From Prochlorococcus sp. AG-463-F15 (GTDB lineage Bacteria; Cyanobacteriota; Cyanobacteriia; PCC-6307; Cyanobiaceae): a stretch of DNA of 55,228 nucleotides. The stretch spans positions 1-55,228 of the forward strand of contig QCRS01000002.1 of NCBI GenBank assembly GCA_003211755.1, in the 5' to 3' direction. The position numbers and the translations under genes are program-made. The notes beneath the pieces are model-generated. The model was not told where the DNA came from. It made no database searches and saw nothing but the letters and a program-made list of their open reading frames with translations. This document shows positions 27,653 through 35,826 of the stretch, piece by piece (the stretch's first letter is position 1; each line of letters opens with the position of its first letter).

Positions 27653-29128
27653 ATGTTTGATGAGCTTTCAGCCCGCTTTGAAGATGCGGTTAAGGGGCTT
27701 AGAGGGGAAAATCAAATTAGTGAAAACAATGTAGATGAAGCTCTTAAGCAGGTACGTCGTGCCTTGCTGGATGCTGATGTGAGCTTGTCTGTAGTTAAAG
27801 AGTTTGTAGAGGAAGTAAGGGTAAAAGCTATAGGAGCTGAGGTCGTTCGGGGAGTAAACCCTGGACAGAAGTTCATACAAGTTGTGCATGAACAATTAGT
27901 TGAGGTTATGGGTGGAGCCAATGCTCCCTTGGCAAATGTTAACGATGAACCCACAGTTGTTCTTATGGCAGGTTTGCAGGGAGCAGGAAAGACAACGGCT
28001 ACGGCAAAACTTGGCTTACACCTTAAAGAAGAAGGTCGTAGAGCCTTAATGGTTGCTGCTGATGTATATAGACCAGCTGCAATTGAGCAATTAAATACGC
28101 TTGGGTCTCAAATTGGTGTAGAGGTTTTTAGCCTTGGTTCTGATGTGGATCCTGAGCAGATCGCTACTGCTGGCCTTGCGAAGGCTAGAGAAGAAGGGTT
28201 TGACACCTTGATCGTCGATACAGCTGGCAGGTTACAGATTGATACCCAGATGATGGATGAGATGGTTCGGATTCGCTCAGCAGTCGAACCAAATGAGGTG
28301 CTCTTAGTTGTTGATTCGATGATTGGGCAAGAAGCTGCTGATCTCACAAGAGCCTTTCACGACAAGGTAGGTATTACTGGAGCAGTGCTTACCAAGCTTG
28401 ATGGAGATTCAAGAGGGGGTGCTGCACTTTCTATTAGGAAAGTTAGTGGTCAACCAATCAAGTTCATAGGTACTGGAGAGAAGGTTGAAGCTTTGCAGCC
28501 TTTTCATCCCGAGCGTATGGCAAGTCGAATCTTGGGGATGGGAGATGTATTGACGCTGGTTGAGAAAGCTCAGAAAGAGGTCGAAATTGCTGATGCAGAG
28601 CTCATGCAGAAGAAGCTGCAAGAGGCCACTTTTGATTTCTCGGACTTTCTCAAGCAGATGAGGTTGATTAAGCGAATGGGGTCTTTAGGTGGCTTGATGA
28701 AGATGATCCCTGGAATGAATAAATTGGACGATGGAATGTTGAAGAGCGGTGAAGAGCAACTCAAAAAAGTTGAGGCAATGATTGGTTCAATGACTGTTGA
28801 TGAGCGCACTCAACCCGAACTATTAGCTGCCCAGCCTTCGCGTCGTCGTCGTTTGGCTATTGGAAGTGGTCACACTCCTGCTGAGGTTGACAAGGTATTG
28901 GCAGATTTTCAGAGAATGCGCGGAATGATGAAACAAATGTCTAATGGCAATATGCCAGGAATGGGAGGATTGCCAAACATGGCTTCAGGTATGGGGGGAG
29001 GTGGAGCAGCGATGCCTGGCATGGGGGGTGGCGGCAACCCTGGGCAAGTAAGAGGTGGACGTGGCAATGGCGTCACTCCTCGTCGTCATCGACCACTGAA
29101 GAAAAAGAAGGGTTTTGGAGACCTTTGA
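27653..29128 (+). CDS. ffh: Signal recognition particle protein Ffh
   Basis: The 491-residue SRP54 GTPase targets nascent membrane proteins. Order: N domain (1-90), G domain with GLQGAGKTTATAKL, DVYRPAAIEQL, DTAGRLQ, TKLDGDSRGGAA and IGTGEK, then the methionine-rich M domain with the RNA-binding part (about 325-430). It ends in a Gly/Met-rich tail and a basic PRRHRPLKKKKGFGDL. The length is near normal. It opens a rightward run with rpsP and phoH. Confidence 0.97.
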   Translation: MFDELSARFEDAVKGLRGENQISENNVDEALKQVRRALLDADVSLSVVKEFVEEVRVKAIGAEVVRGVNPGQKFIQVVHEQLVEVMGGANAPLANVNDEPTVVLMAGLQGAGKTTATAKLGLHLKEEGRRALMVAADVYRPAAIEQLNTLGSQIGVEVFSLGSDVDPEQIATAGLAKAREEGFDTLIVDTAGRLQIDTQMMDEMVRIRSAVEPNEVLLVVDSMIGQEAADLTRAFHDKVGITGAVLTKLDGDSRGGAALSIRKVSGQPIKFIGTGEKVEALQPFHPERMASRILGMGDVLTLVEKAQKEVEIADAELMQKKLQEATFDFSDFLKQMRLIKRMGSLGGLMKMIPGMNKLDDGMLKSGEEQLKKVEAMIGSMTVDERTQPELLAAQPSRRRRLAIGSGHTPAEVDKVLADFQRMRGMMKQMSNGNMPGMGGLPNMASGMGGGGAAMPGMGGGGNPGQVRGGRGNGVTPRRHRPLKKKKGFGDL

Positions 29129-29208
29129 CCCTTAGCAGGTTAATGTGGCAGTTCGGTGAGAATTAACTACTCACTAAATTCAAACAACTTTCATAAAGTC
29201 AAGCCAAG

Positions 29209-29574
29209 ATGATCAAGCTCCGCCTAAAGCGGTTCGGCAAAAAACGGGAAGCGAGTTTCCGTTTGGTGGTATGCAATAGCACCTCCCGCCGAGATGGACG
29301 CCCACTTCAAGAATTAGGTTTTTATAACCCTAGGACAAAAGAAACAAGGCTGGATACAGAGGCGCTGAGGTTACGACTCAGTCAAGGAGCACAACCTACT
29401 GATGCGGTGCGCTCCCTCCTGGAAAAAGGCGGTCTTTTAGAAAAAACAGTCCGTCAAGCTGAAGTTGTAGGCAAGGCTAAGCAAGAAGCCGCTAGAAAGT
29501 TGGCAGCTAAAAAAGCAACCAAAACTAAGAAGCAAGAGGCTGAGACACCTTCAGCAGAAACACCAGACGCCTGA
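29209..29574 (+). CDS. rpsP: 30S ribosomal protein S16
   Basis: The 121-residue protein begins [20 protein letters not shown], the universal S16 N-terminus, and contains [17 protein letters not shown]. The core is about 80 residues, and the rest is a Lys/Ala/Glu-rich tail ([20 protein letters not shown]) of the kind seen in cyanobacteria. It lies between ffh (80-base gap) and phoH (8-base gap). Confidence 0.97.
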   Translation: MIKLRLKRFGKKREASFRLVVCNSTSRRDGRPLQELGFYNPRTKETRLDTEALRLRLSQGAQPTDAVRSLLEKGGLLEKTVRQAEVVGKAKQEAARKLAAKKATKTKKQEAETPSAETPDA

Positions 29575-29582
29575 ATAGAAAT

Positions 29583-30554
29583 ATGACCGAAGCCACCTCC
29601 GCTGGTCGCTTCGTAATTGATCTACCTGATTCCAATGCAGCCACTTCATTGTCTGGTTTGGGACAAAATACATTGCATCGTTTAGAGGCGCTTACTGGCG
29701 CATCATTAGTTGTCAGGGGCCTTCAACTTGAGATAAGTGGTCTTGCAAATCAAGTAGAAAGAGCAGCTGCTTTGGTTGAACTAATTCGTCCTTTATGGCA
29801 AACAGGTGAGGCTGTATCTCAAGTTGACTTGCAAGCTGCGATGACTTCTTTGAATACTGGTCGCAGTGCAGATCACGCTGAATTGGGTGATTTAGTGCTA
29901 GCCAAAAGTCAGAGAGGCAATCTTTTACGTCCAAGGACATTGCGTCAAAAGTCCTACGTAGAGGCAATGGAACGTCATGATTTGACGTTTGCTATAGGAC
30001 CGGCAGGAACTGGTAAAACTTTTCTTGCGACAGTTCTTGCTGTTCGAATGCTAACTGAGCGCAAAATAGAGAGACTTATCCTTACCAGGCCTGCAGTAGA
30101 GGCCGGAGAAAGTCTTGGATTCCTTCCAGGTGACCTCCAACAGAAGGTAGACCCTTACTTGCGCCCACTTTATGACGCTCTTCATTCCTTGCTTGGCCCT
30201 GAGAAGACCTCAACATTGCTTGAGAAAGGGGTAATCGAAGTAGCACCTCTTGCCTATATGAGAGGGAGAACCCTTGAAGAGGCTTTTGTGATTCTCGACG
30301 AAGCTCAAAATACAACTTCTGCGCAGATGCGGATGGTGCTTACTCGTTTGGGGGAACGATCGAGAATGGTTGTAACTGGCGATGTTACTCAGGTTGACTT
30401 GCCTTCAGGTCAGCCGAGTGGTTTGTTGGAGGCCTCAGAATTGCTTAAAACTGTAGAAGGGGTATCAGTTTGCTATTTAACTTCTGCAGATGTTGTAAGA
30501 CATCCCCTTGTTCAGCGAGTGGTTGATGCATATGCTCGAAGAGGAAGACGATAG
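29583..30554 (+). CDS. phoH: PhoH-like ATPase
   Basis: A 323-residue P-loop ATPase of the PhoH/PhoL family, linked to RNA metabolism and often phosphate-responsive, though the precise role is unsettled. An N-terminal domain of about 100 residues resembles a KH-like region. Walker A is GPAGTGKTFLATVLA at about residue 140, Walker B is AFVILDEAQNTT, and RMVVTGDVTQVDLP follows. It starts 8 bases after rpsP and is probably co-transcribed with it. Confidence 0.95.
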   Translation: MTEATSAGRFVIDLPDSNAATSLSGLGQNTLHRLEALTGASLVVRGLQLEISGLANQVERAAALVELIRPLWQTGEAVSQVDLQAAMTSLNTGRSADHAELGDLVLAKSQRGNLLRPRTLRQKSYVEAMERHDLTFAIGPAGTGKTFLATVLAVRMLTERKIERLILTRPAVEAGESLGFLPGDLQQKVDPYLRPLYDALHSLLGPEKTSTLLEKGVIEVAPLAYMRGRTLEEAFVILDEAQNTTSAQMRMVLTRLGERSRMVVTGDVTQVDLPSGQPSGLLEASELLKTVEGVSVCYLTSADVVRHPLVQRVVDAYARRGRR

Positions 30555-30629
30555 GGAGATCCGCCCAGTTAATTCTGACAATTTCTTTTTTTTTCTGGCA
30601 AAGTATGTATTGAAATGATCTGGTTAGTT

Positions 30630-31367
30630 ATGCCAGCAAGTAGTAATTTTCAACAGGCCATCCGTGAGGCTCAATCCAGTTCTCTGGTAGGTCCAAACGT
30701 AGTCAACAAGGCATTGCCTTATGTAGGGGGTGGAATGCTCCTCACTGCTGGTGGTGTTATTGGAGGCTTATCCCTTCAAGTAACAAATCCATCACTATTT
30801 CAGCCTCTATTTATAGGCGCTTTTATAGCTGAATTGATTTTGTTCTTTATGGCTTCTAGTGCGGCCAATAATGCAAATAACACTAAGGCACTCCCGTTAC
30901 TTACAGCTTTTAGTCTCCTAACTGGCTTTACTCTCAGTGGAATTGTTGGCCTTGCTATTGCTACGGCTGGCATGGGTTCGATCGGAACAGCTGTTTTTGC
31001 AACAGGAATTACTTTTGTGATTGCCTCGGTTGTAGGTAGTCGCATGAGCGACAGTGTCGGTCAGGCCCTCAGTGGTGTGGTCGGTTTGGGATTAGTTGGT
31101 CTGATCATAGCCATGTTGGTTCAAATTATTGGGGGCCTTTTTGTTCCAGGCATGTTTGGAGGAAGCAGCTTTGAACTAATGATTGCAGGCTTTGGGACAG
31201 TACTTTTTGTAGGGATGTCTTTTGTCGATTTTTATACGATGCCACGAAGATATAACGATGAACAGTATTTGGCTGGTGCACTTGGGATGTATTTAACTTA
31301 TATAAACCTCTTTATTTTTATATTGCGTTTGATTATTGCTCTACAAGGAGGTGGACGCAGAGATTAA
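30630..31367 (+). CDS. Bax inhibitor-1 family membrane protein
   Basis: The 245-residue polytopic protein has about seven hydrophobic helices and belongs to the BI-1/YccA-like family. Characteristic segments are LTGFTLSGIVG and the C-terminal LGMYLTYINLFIFILRLI with the preceding FVDFYTMPRRYND; the loop Asp residues are thought to gate a proton/Ca2+ leak in this family. The frame opens at 30615, but the ATG at 30630 (PASSNFQQAI) gives the better N-terminus. Function in cyanobacteria is unknown. Confidence 0.88.
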   Translation: MPASSNFQQAIREAQSSSLVGPNVVNKALPYVGGGMLLTAGGVIGGLSLQVTNPSLFQPLFIGAFIAELILFFMASSAANNANNTKALPLLTAFSLLTGFTLSGIVGLAIATAGMGSIGTAVFATGITFVIASVVGSRMSDSVGQALSGVVGLGLVGLIIAMLVQIIGGLFVPGMFGGSSFELMIAGFGTVLFVGMSFVDFYTMPRRYNDEQYLAGALGMYLTYINLFIFILRLIIALQGGGRRD

Positions 31368-31370
31368 AAC

Positions 31371-31949
31371 TCAAACTATTGAGTTATCCGCAAAATTTAG
31401 TTTTAAAGGGGTCAATATGGCCCCTTCTTTTATTTCTGCGACAGCATAAATATTGGAAGTTATAGCTAATTTTTGTTCTTTGTCATAACCCCATTTTTCC
31501 AGAAAGGCAACATCTTCTCCTTCTTCCTTATTTGTGGCTTTGAGAAGTATCTCCAATCTTTTCTTAACCTTGCTTGGCTCCATTAATCGCAATAGATCTA
31601 GAGATCTTGCCGTAACACGTTCTGAACCAGCTTGCTGCTCAATATTGCCTAGTCGTTCATGATGCAGCCCCATCGCGGTGCTCATTGCCAAATTGCGAAC
31701 AGTTAGATCTACAACAATTTCTCCAGCGGCTCTTAATTGCAGAACTAGGGGTTCAGGTAAGCGGTCCAGGAGAGGGCAATCACTTGCCAGGCTGATCACA
31801 AAAAAACCTCTTGCACCCTCTCTGCTAGCTAAAAGTTCAGAAACCCTGTCAGCAAGTACTTCATCGCTAAGTTCACCGCCTTCCCAAGCATTACACCAAA
31901 GTAAGGCGGCATTCATTGCTTGTTCAAATGTTGGTTCTTTTGTGTACAT
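31371..31949 (-). CDS. Conserved-type hypothetical protein, 192 residues
   Basis: Not recognised. It is soluble by composition, mostly helical, with LWCNAWEGGELSDEVLADRV at the N-terminus, a LASDCPLLDRLPEPLVLQLRAAG segment (quoted in part: LPEPLVLQLRA), and a final strand-rich region. It lacks signal peptide, metal site or P-loop. It is tail-to-tail with the BI-1 gene (3-base gap) and divergent from era (51 bases between starts), so a shared promoter region is likely. The reading frame is long and composition normal, so I consider it real. Confidence 0.75.
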   Translation of the reverse strand: MYTKEPTFEQAMNAALLWCNAWEGGELSDEVLADRVSELLASREGARGFFVISLASDCPLLDRLPEPLVLQLRAAGEIVVDLTVRNLAMSTAMGLHHERLGNIEQQAGSERVTARSLDLLRLMEPSKVKKRLEILLKATNKEEGEDVAFLEKWGYDKEQKLAITSNIYAVAEIKEGAILTPLKLNFADNSIV

Positions 31950-32000
31950 GGCTTTTAGGCGCTTTTGGCGCCAGGCTATGGAAATACTTCCCTCTAGAGA

Positions 32001-32945
32001 ATGTCTTTGATAGAGCAGATCCCAAAGGATTTTCGATCAGGATTTGTGGCTTTGATTGGTAGACCCAATGTTGGCAAGTCGACATTGGTTAATCAGCTAG
32101 TTGGGGAGAAAGTTGCAATTACTTCACCAGTAGCACAGACCACTCGTAACCGACTTAGGGCAATTCTGACAACTTCTTCTGCTCAATTAGTGATGGTGGA
32201 TACACCTGGCATTCATAAACCTCACCATCTACTAGGCGAAAGATTGGTGCAGAGCGCCAGGTTGGCTATTGGCGAGGTGGATATTGTGTTGCTTTTATTA
32301 GAAGCATGTTGTCCCCCTGGCAGAGGTGACTCTTTTATTATCAATTTGCTTGTCAAGCAAAAGGTACCTGTACTGGTTGCTTTGAATAAAGCTGATTTGG
32401 TTCAAGATGAGGACTATTTGGGAAGGGAAGAGGCATATAGATTGTTGGTGAAAGACTCTGGATGGCCGATCTATCGGTGTAGTGCTTCAACTGGGGAAGG
32501 TTGCGATGTCTTAATTAAAGCTTTGGAACACTCTTTACCAGTGGGGCCAAAGCTTTACCCATCTGACATGGTGTCAGATCAGCCTGAAAAAGTCCTTTTA
32601 GCAGAGTTAATTCGTGAACAAGTATTACTTCAAACACGTGAGGAGATTCCACATAGTGTGGCTGTCAAAATTGATCGGTTAGAAGAGATCTCTGCTAAGC
32701 AAAGCAAAAAAAAGAGTAAAAACTATACAGCTATCTTGGCCACCGTTCTTGTCGAACGGAAAAGTCAAAAAGGGATAGTTATTGGAAAAGGAGGGATGAT
32801 GTTGAAATCAATAGGTCAACGGGCGAGGTTGCAAATGCAGGCTTTGATTGATGGCCCTGTCTATCTAGAACTTTTTGTGAAGGTAGTACCTGATTGGCGA
32901 GGTAAGCCAGCGCTTTTGGCTGAATTGGGATACGAGGTGCACTGA
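32001..32945 (+). CDS. era: GTPase Era
   Basis: The 314-residue GTPase acts in 16S rRNA maturation and 30S assembly. G1 is GRPNVGKST, the switch region is SPVAQTTRNRLRAI, G3 is DTPGIHKP, G4 is NKAD and G5 is SASTGEG. The C-terminal KH domain carries GKGGMMLKSIGQRAR. A Lys-rich insert (KQSKKKSKN) precedes the KH domain. The TGA stop is followed directly by the ATG of the next gene with no base between, so they are probably coupled. Confidence 0.97.
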   Translation: MSLIEQIPKDFRSGFVALIGRPNVGKSTLVNQLVGEKVAITSPVAQTTRNRLRAILTTSSAQLVMVDTPGIHKPHHLLGERLVQSARLAIGEVDIVLLLLEACCPPGRGDSFIINLLVKQKVPVLVALNKADLVQDEDYLGREEAYRLLVKDSGWPIYRCSASTGEGCDVLIKALEHSLPVGPKLYPSDMVSDQPEKVLLAELIREQVLLQTREEIPHSVAVKIDRLEEISAKQSKKKSKNYTAILATVLVERKSQKGIVIGKGGMMLKSIGQRARLQMQALIDGPVYLELFVKVVPDWRGKPALLAELGYEVH

Positions 32946-34172
32946 ATGGCTCCACCTTTTCGCTTTGAAGTGGTCAGTTTGTTGCCAAAGTCTTTCGAAA
33001 CGCTAGATGACCTAGGAGTTGTTGGGAGAGCTTTCTCCTCGAAAATTGCTGAGTTGCGGGTTCATAATCCTCGTGATTTCACTAGTGACCGCTATCGAAA
33101 AGTTGACGATGAACCATATGGTGGGGGTGCAGGAATGGTTCTTAAGCCAGAGCCAGTATTTGCGGCTTTTCAATCAATCCCTCTAAATGGCAGAAGGAGG
33201 GTTTTGATGATGACTCCTCAGGGGAAGCCATTGGATCAGAAGGATTTGTACCGATGGTCAATAGAGCATGATCAGCTAATAATTCTTTGCGGTCATTATG
33301 AAGGGTTTGATGAAAGGATTAGGACACTTGCAGATGAAGAAGTCTCTATAGGAGATTTTGTGCTTACTGGAGGTGAACTCCCTGCAATGGTGGTGATCAA
33401 TGGTGTGGTGCGGTTGCTTCCAGGCACCGTAGGGGCTGAGGAATCTTTATTGGAAGAGAGTCATACCGACCTGCTACTTGAGCATCCCCACTACACCAGA
33501 CCATCTGATTTTCAGGGAATGGAGGTCCCGCTTGTTTTGAAGAGTGGAGATCATGGTGCTATTGCGACTTGGAGAGAGAAACAGCGTCAACTAAGAACTA
33601 AGAAACAACGCCCAGACCTTTACTCTCGATGGCTTCTTAAGCAACAATCATCACAATCGAAAATTAATCAATTTCTTGGTGATTCTGTGAAGATACGAAT
33701 TGGCAATGGTTATGACATCCATCAATTAGTGCCTAATAGAGCACTAATCCTTGGTGGTGTAAAGCTGGCGCATCCAGATGGCTTGGGTTTAGAAGGCCAT
33801 AGCGATGCAGATGTACTTGCACATGCCATTACAGATGCTTTGTTGGGAGCCCTTGCATTAGGTGATATTGGTAAATACTTTCCGCCAGAAGATCCGAAGT
33901 GGAAAGGAGCTGATAGCTTGTTTTTACTTGAAAAAGTTGTGGCCCTGATAGAGGAAAGCGGGTGGAAGGTTGTGAATGTCGATGCAGTTATCGTTGCAGA
34001 GCGTCCAAAGTTAAAGCCTCACATAGATCTAATGAGAAACAAATTGGCTGAACGATTAGGTGTTGAGGTGGAATCAGTTGGTATTAAGGCCACAACAAAT
34101 GAGAGGCTTGGTCCTGAAGGCCGTGAAGAGGGAATTAGTAGTCATGCGGTTGCTTTGTTAGCGCGATTATGA
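32946..34172 (+). CDS. trmD-ispF: TrmD-IspF single reading frame: tRNA m1G37 methyltransferase + MECDP synthase
   Basis: One uninterrupted 408-codon frame holds two complete enzymes. Residues 1-about 235 are Trm[42 protein letters not shown] and [15 protein letters not shown]. It methylates G37 of tRNAs to prevent frameshifting. Residues about 250-408 are Isp[11 protein letters not shown] (metal Asp and His), [30 protein letters not shown] and KATTNERLG. It cyclises CDP-ME 2-phosphate in the MEP isoprenoid pathway. The linker (about [15 protein letters not shown]) has no stop. A GTG at 33687 (codon 248) sits exactly where a separate IspF would start, so the products may be one fusion, or internal initiation may also occur. 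Confidence 0.93.
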   Translation: MAPPFRFEVVSLLPKSFETLDDLGVVGRAFSSKIAELRVHNPRDFTSDRYRKVDDEPYGGGAGMVLKPEPVFAAFQSIPLNGRRRVLMMTPQGKPLDQKDLYRWSIEHDQLIILCGHYEGFDERIRTLADEEVSIGDFVLTGGELPAMVVINGVVRLLPGTVGAEESLLEESHTDLLLEHPHYTRPSDFQGMEVPLVLKSGDHGAIATWREKQRQLRTKKQRPDLYSRWLLKQQSSQSKINQFLGDSVKIRIGNGYDIHQLVPNRALILGGVKLAHPDGLGLEGHSDADVLAHAITDALLGALALGDIGKYFPPEDPKWKGADSLFLLEKVVALIEESGWKVVNVDAVIVAERPKLKPHIDLMRNKLAERLGVEVESVGIKATTNERLGPEGREEGISSHAVALLARL

Positions 34173-34627
34173 AAATCGAATTATTCTCAAGGCCTCTAAG
34201 GCGACTTTCTCAATTACTGGCCTTATTACTTGGATCGTTAATTCTTGTTTTTGCAAATTTGCAAGAGGTACATTCAGCCCCCATGCCAATTAGTCAGAGT
34301 AATACAGATCAACCAATCATCGAACACTTACGTCTTCATGTAGATGATCAAAATAGGCAAGCTTGGTTGGATGCAGAGGAAGGCAGTTGGGAGCAATGGT
34401 TGGCCAATAAAAGAGGTTTTGTTGAACGAAAGCTTTTTTGGGACCCGTTGAGGGAGGAAGGGACTGTAATGATTACATGGGCTAGTTATTCACAATGGAA
34501 AGCCATCCCAAAAGGTGAAATAGTTGCTGTGCAAGAAAGGTTTGAGCAATTAGCTCGAGAAGGAACTGGAACAGACAGTGGGAATCCCTTCCCTTTGATA
34601 TTTGAAGGTGAATTATTACCTCAGTGA
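34169..34627 (+). CDS. TIGR03792-like secreted/anchored protein
   Basis: The 152-residue protein has a basic start and a hydrophobic signal (residues 14-30, [15 protein letters not shown]) with a likely cleavage near HSAPM. The mature part resembles the cyanobacterial TIGR03792 family, a small ferredoxin-like (ABM-type) domain: [43 protein letters not shown]. The function of the family is unknown. Its ATG overlaps the stop of trmD-ispF (ATGA), and its stop overlaps the start of larB (GTGA), so it is tightly coupled in an operon. Confidence 0.78.
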   Translation: MKIELFSRPLRRLSQLLALLLGSLILVFANLQEVHSAPMPISQSNTDQPIIEHLRLHVDDQNRQAWLDAEEGSWEQWLANKRGFVERKLFWDPLREEGTVMITWASYSQWKAIPKGEIVAVQERFEQLAREGTGTDSGNPFPLIFEGELLPQ

Positions 34628-35286
34628 AAGAACCTCAATCAAGGTTGGACCTTCAGCGCAGGAATCGGTTGGGTATGGTCGAAGCCATTTGGGGTGAGCA
34701 CAAGACCACTGAACAGATTTTAGAAATTCTGAAGAAAATGCAAATTGCTGGAGAATTAGCTTTAGTAACAAGGGTTGGACCTGATAAGGCCACAAAATTG
34801 AAAGAAGCTTTCGATTTAGTTGAAATACATTCTTTGGCTCGTTGTGTAACTTTAGGAAAGTTCTCTGAATTAAAGCCATCTCTTGGGAAGGTAGTGATCT
34901 TAAGTGGTGGTACAAGTGATCTTGCAGTAGCAAAAGAAGCTGAACTGGCTTTGAGATGTCATGGAATTCAGGTCGAACTTTTGTTGGATGTAGGAATTGC
35001 TGGTCTTCATCGTCTGTTAAATAATTTGGAGAAATTGAGAAAAGCCAAAGTCTTGATTGCTTGTGCTGGAATGGAGGGAGCTTTACCTACAGTGCTTGCT
35101 GGTTTGGTCTCTCAACCAATAGTTGGAGTCCCAATTTCTGTGGGGTATGGCGTTAGCGTTGGAGGGAAAACTGCCCTTGAAGGCATGCTTGCTAGCTGCG
35201 CACCGGGCCTGATGGTGGTCAATATTGACAATGGATACGGAGCAGCAATGGCAGCATTAAGAATCCTTGGGAGTGAATTGCTTTGA
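34624..35286 (+). CDS. larB: LarB-like (CpmA) AIR-carboxylase-related protein
   Basis: The 220-residue protein belongs to the AIR-carboxylase-like LarB group, which in lactobacilli carboxylates nicotinate adenine dinucleotide to start synthesis of the nickel-pincer cofactor of lactate racemase. In cyanobacteria the homologue CpmA was described as a circadian phase modifier. Motifs: LVTRVGPDKA, VILSGGTSDLAVAKEA, VLIACAGMEGALPTVLAGL, PIVGVPISVGYG and NIDNGYGAAMAA. No larC, larE or larA partner is in the window. The start GTG overlaps the previous stop. Which role applies here is open. Confidence 0.9.
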   Translation: MKEPQSRLDLQRRNRLGMVEAIWGEHKTTEQILEILKKMQIAGELALVTRVGPDKATKLKEAFDLVEIHSLARCVTLGKFSELKPSLGKVVILSGGTSDLAVAKEAELALRCHGIQVELLLDVGIAGLHRLLNNLEKLRKAKVLIACAGMEGALPTVLAGLVSQPIVGVPISVGYGVSVGGKTALEGMLASCAPGLMVVNIDNGYGAAMAALRILGSELL

Positions 35287-35300
35287 GCGGTATCTAGTAA

Positions 35301-35468
35301 CTAAGAAGGATGGTTATTAGGTACAAGTCCTTTGTTCTCATTGGCCTTGATATCTAGTAGTTGTTCAACCCAAAGTTTCATAGGCCGAGGAAGTCGACCT
35401 TGTTCATATCTGATAAGTGCTTCAAATAGAACAGGACTATTTATCCAATGCAATGTTCTTCTGCTCAT
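35301..35468 (-). CDS. Small ORF, 55 residues
   Basis: An ATG-started frame encodes MSRRTLHWINSPVLFEALIR followed by YEQGRLPRPMKLWVEQLLDI and a polar tail. The Trp-, Pro- and Leu-patterned helical composition is clearly protein-like in a region otherwise devoid of long ORFs. A weak GAAG precedes the start. It is not a recognised family. It is leftward and tail-to-tail with larB (14 bases), just downstream of another small leftward ORF. Confidence 0.55.
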   Translation of the reverse strand: MSRRTLHWINSPVLFEALIRYEQGRLPRPMKLWVEQLLDIKANENKGLVPNNHPS

Positions 35469-35534
35469 TCACTTCTTTTGATTGAACTGAAGGTGGGTTA
35501 TCTAGCGTTTGAATGCAAGCCTTAAACCCAATAT

Positions 35535-35669
35535 TTACTCCTGTTCGTTGCATTTTGTACTAAGTCTTGAGAGCTCATCTCCATGGGTTGTTGCTTCTAC
35601 GTCCAGTAAACGACTTACTAGTTCTGAGAGGTCACGTTGTGCTAACTCTCCATTGTTTTCCCACTTCAT
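35535..35669 (-). CDS. Small ORF, 44 residues
   Basis: The frame MKWENNGELAQRDLSELVSR continues with LLDVEATTHGDELSRLSTK. It is a single charged amphipathic helix followed by a polar tail. AAGGA lies 8 bases before the ATG at 35669; a longer version from TTG at 35717 is possible. It is in tandem with the 55-residue ORF. There is no similarity I can name. The frame on the opposite strand is longer, but its composition is poor. Confidence 0.45.
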   Translation of the reverse strand: MKWENNGELAQRDLSELVSRLLDVEATTHGDELSRLSTKCNEQE

Positions 35670-35826
35670 AGCGCGTGGTCCTTGGCTTGATGAAGCAGAC
35701 ACTCTTAAAAGATCCAATTAATGCTTACGAATGTAATTGTGTTGAAGCCAAGATTTTGTTCTTATTGCACGTTTTTAGCGAAAGAAATTGTGAAGAATTT
35801 GGAATTCAGGGTTTTAGCAGAATTGA

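Noticed and set aside
28108-28809. Long antisense ORFs inside ffh
   Set aside because: Ser/Thr/Ile-rich antisense shadows of a strongly conserved gene.
35509-35721. 70-codon plus-strand ORF
   Set aside because: Ser-rich antisense of the better minus-strand small ORF at 35535-35669.
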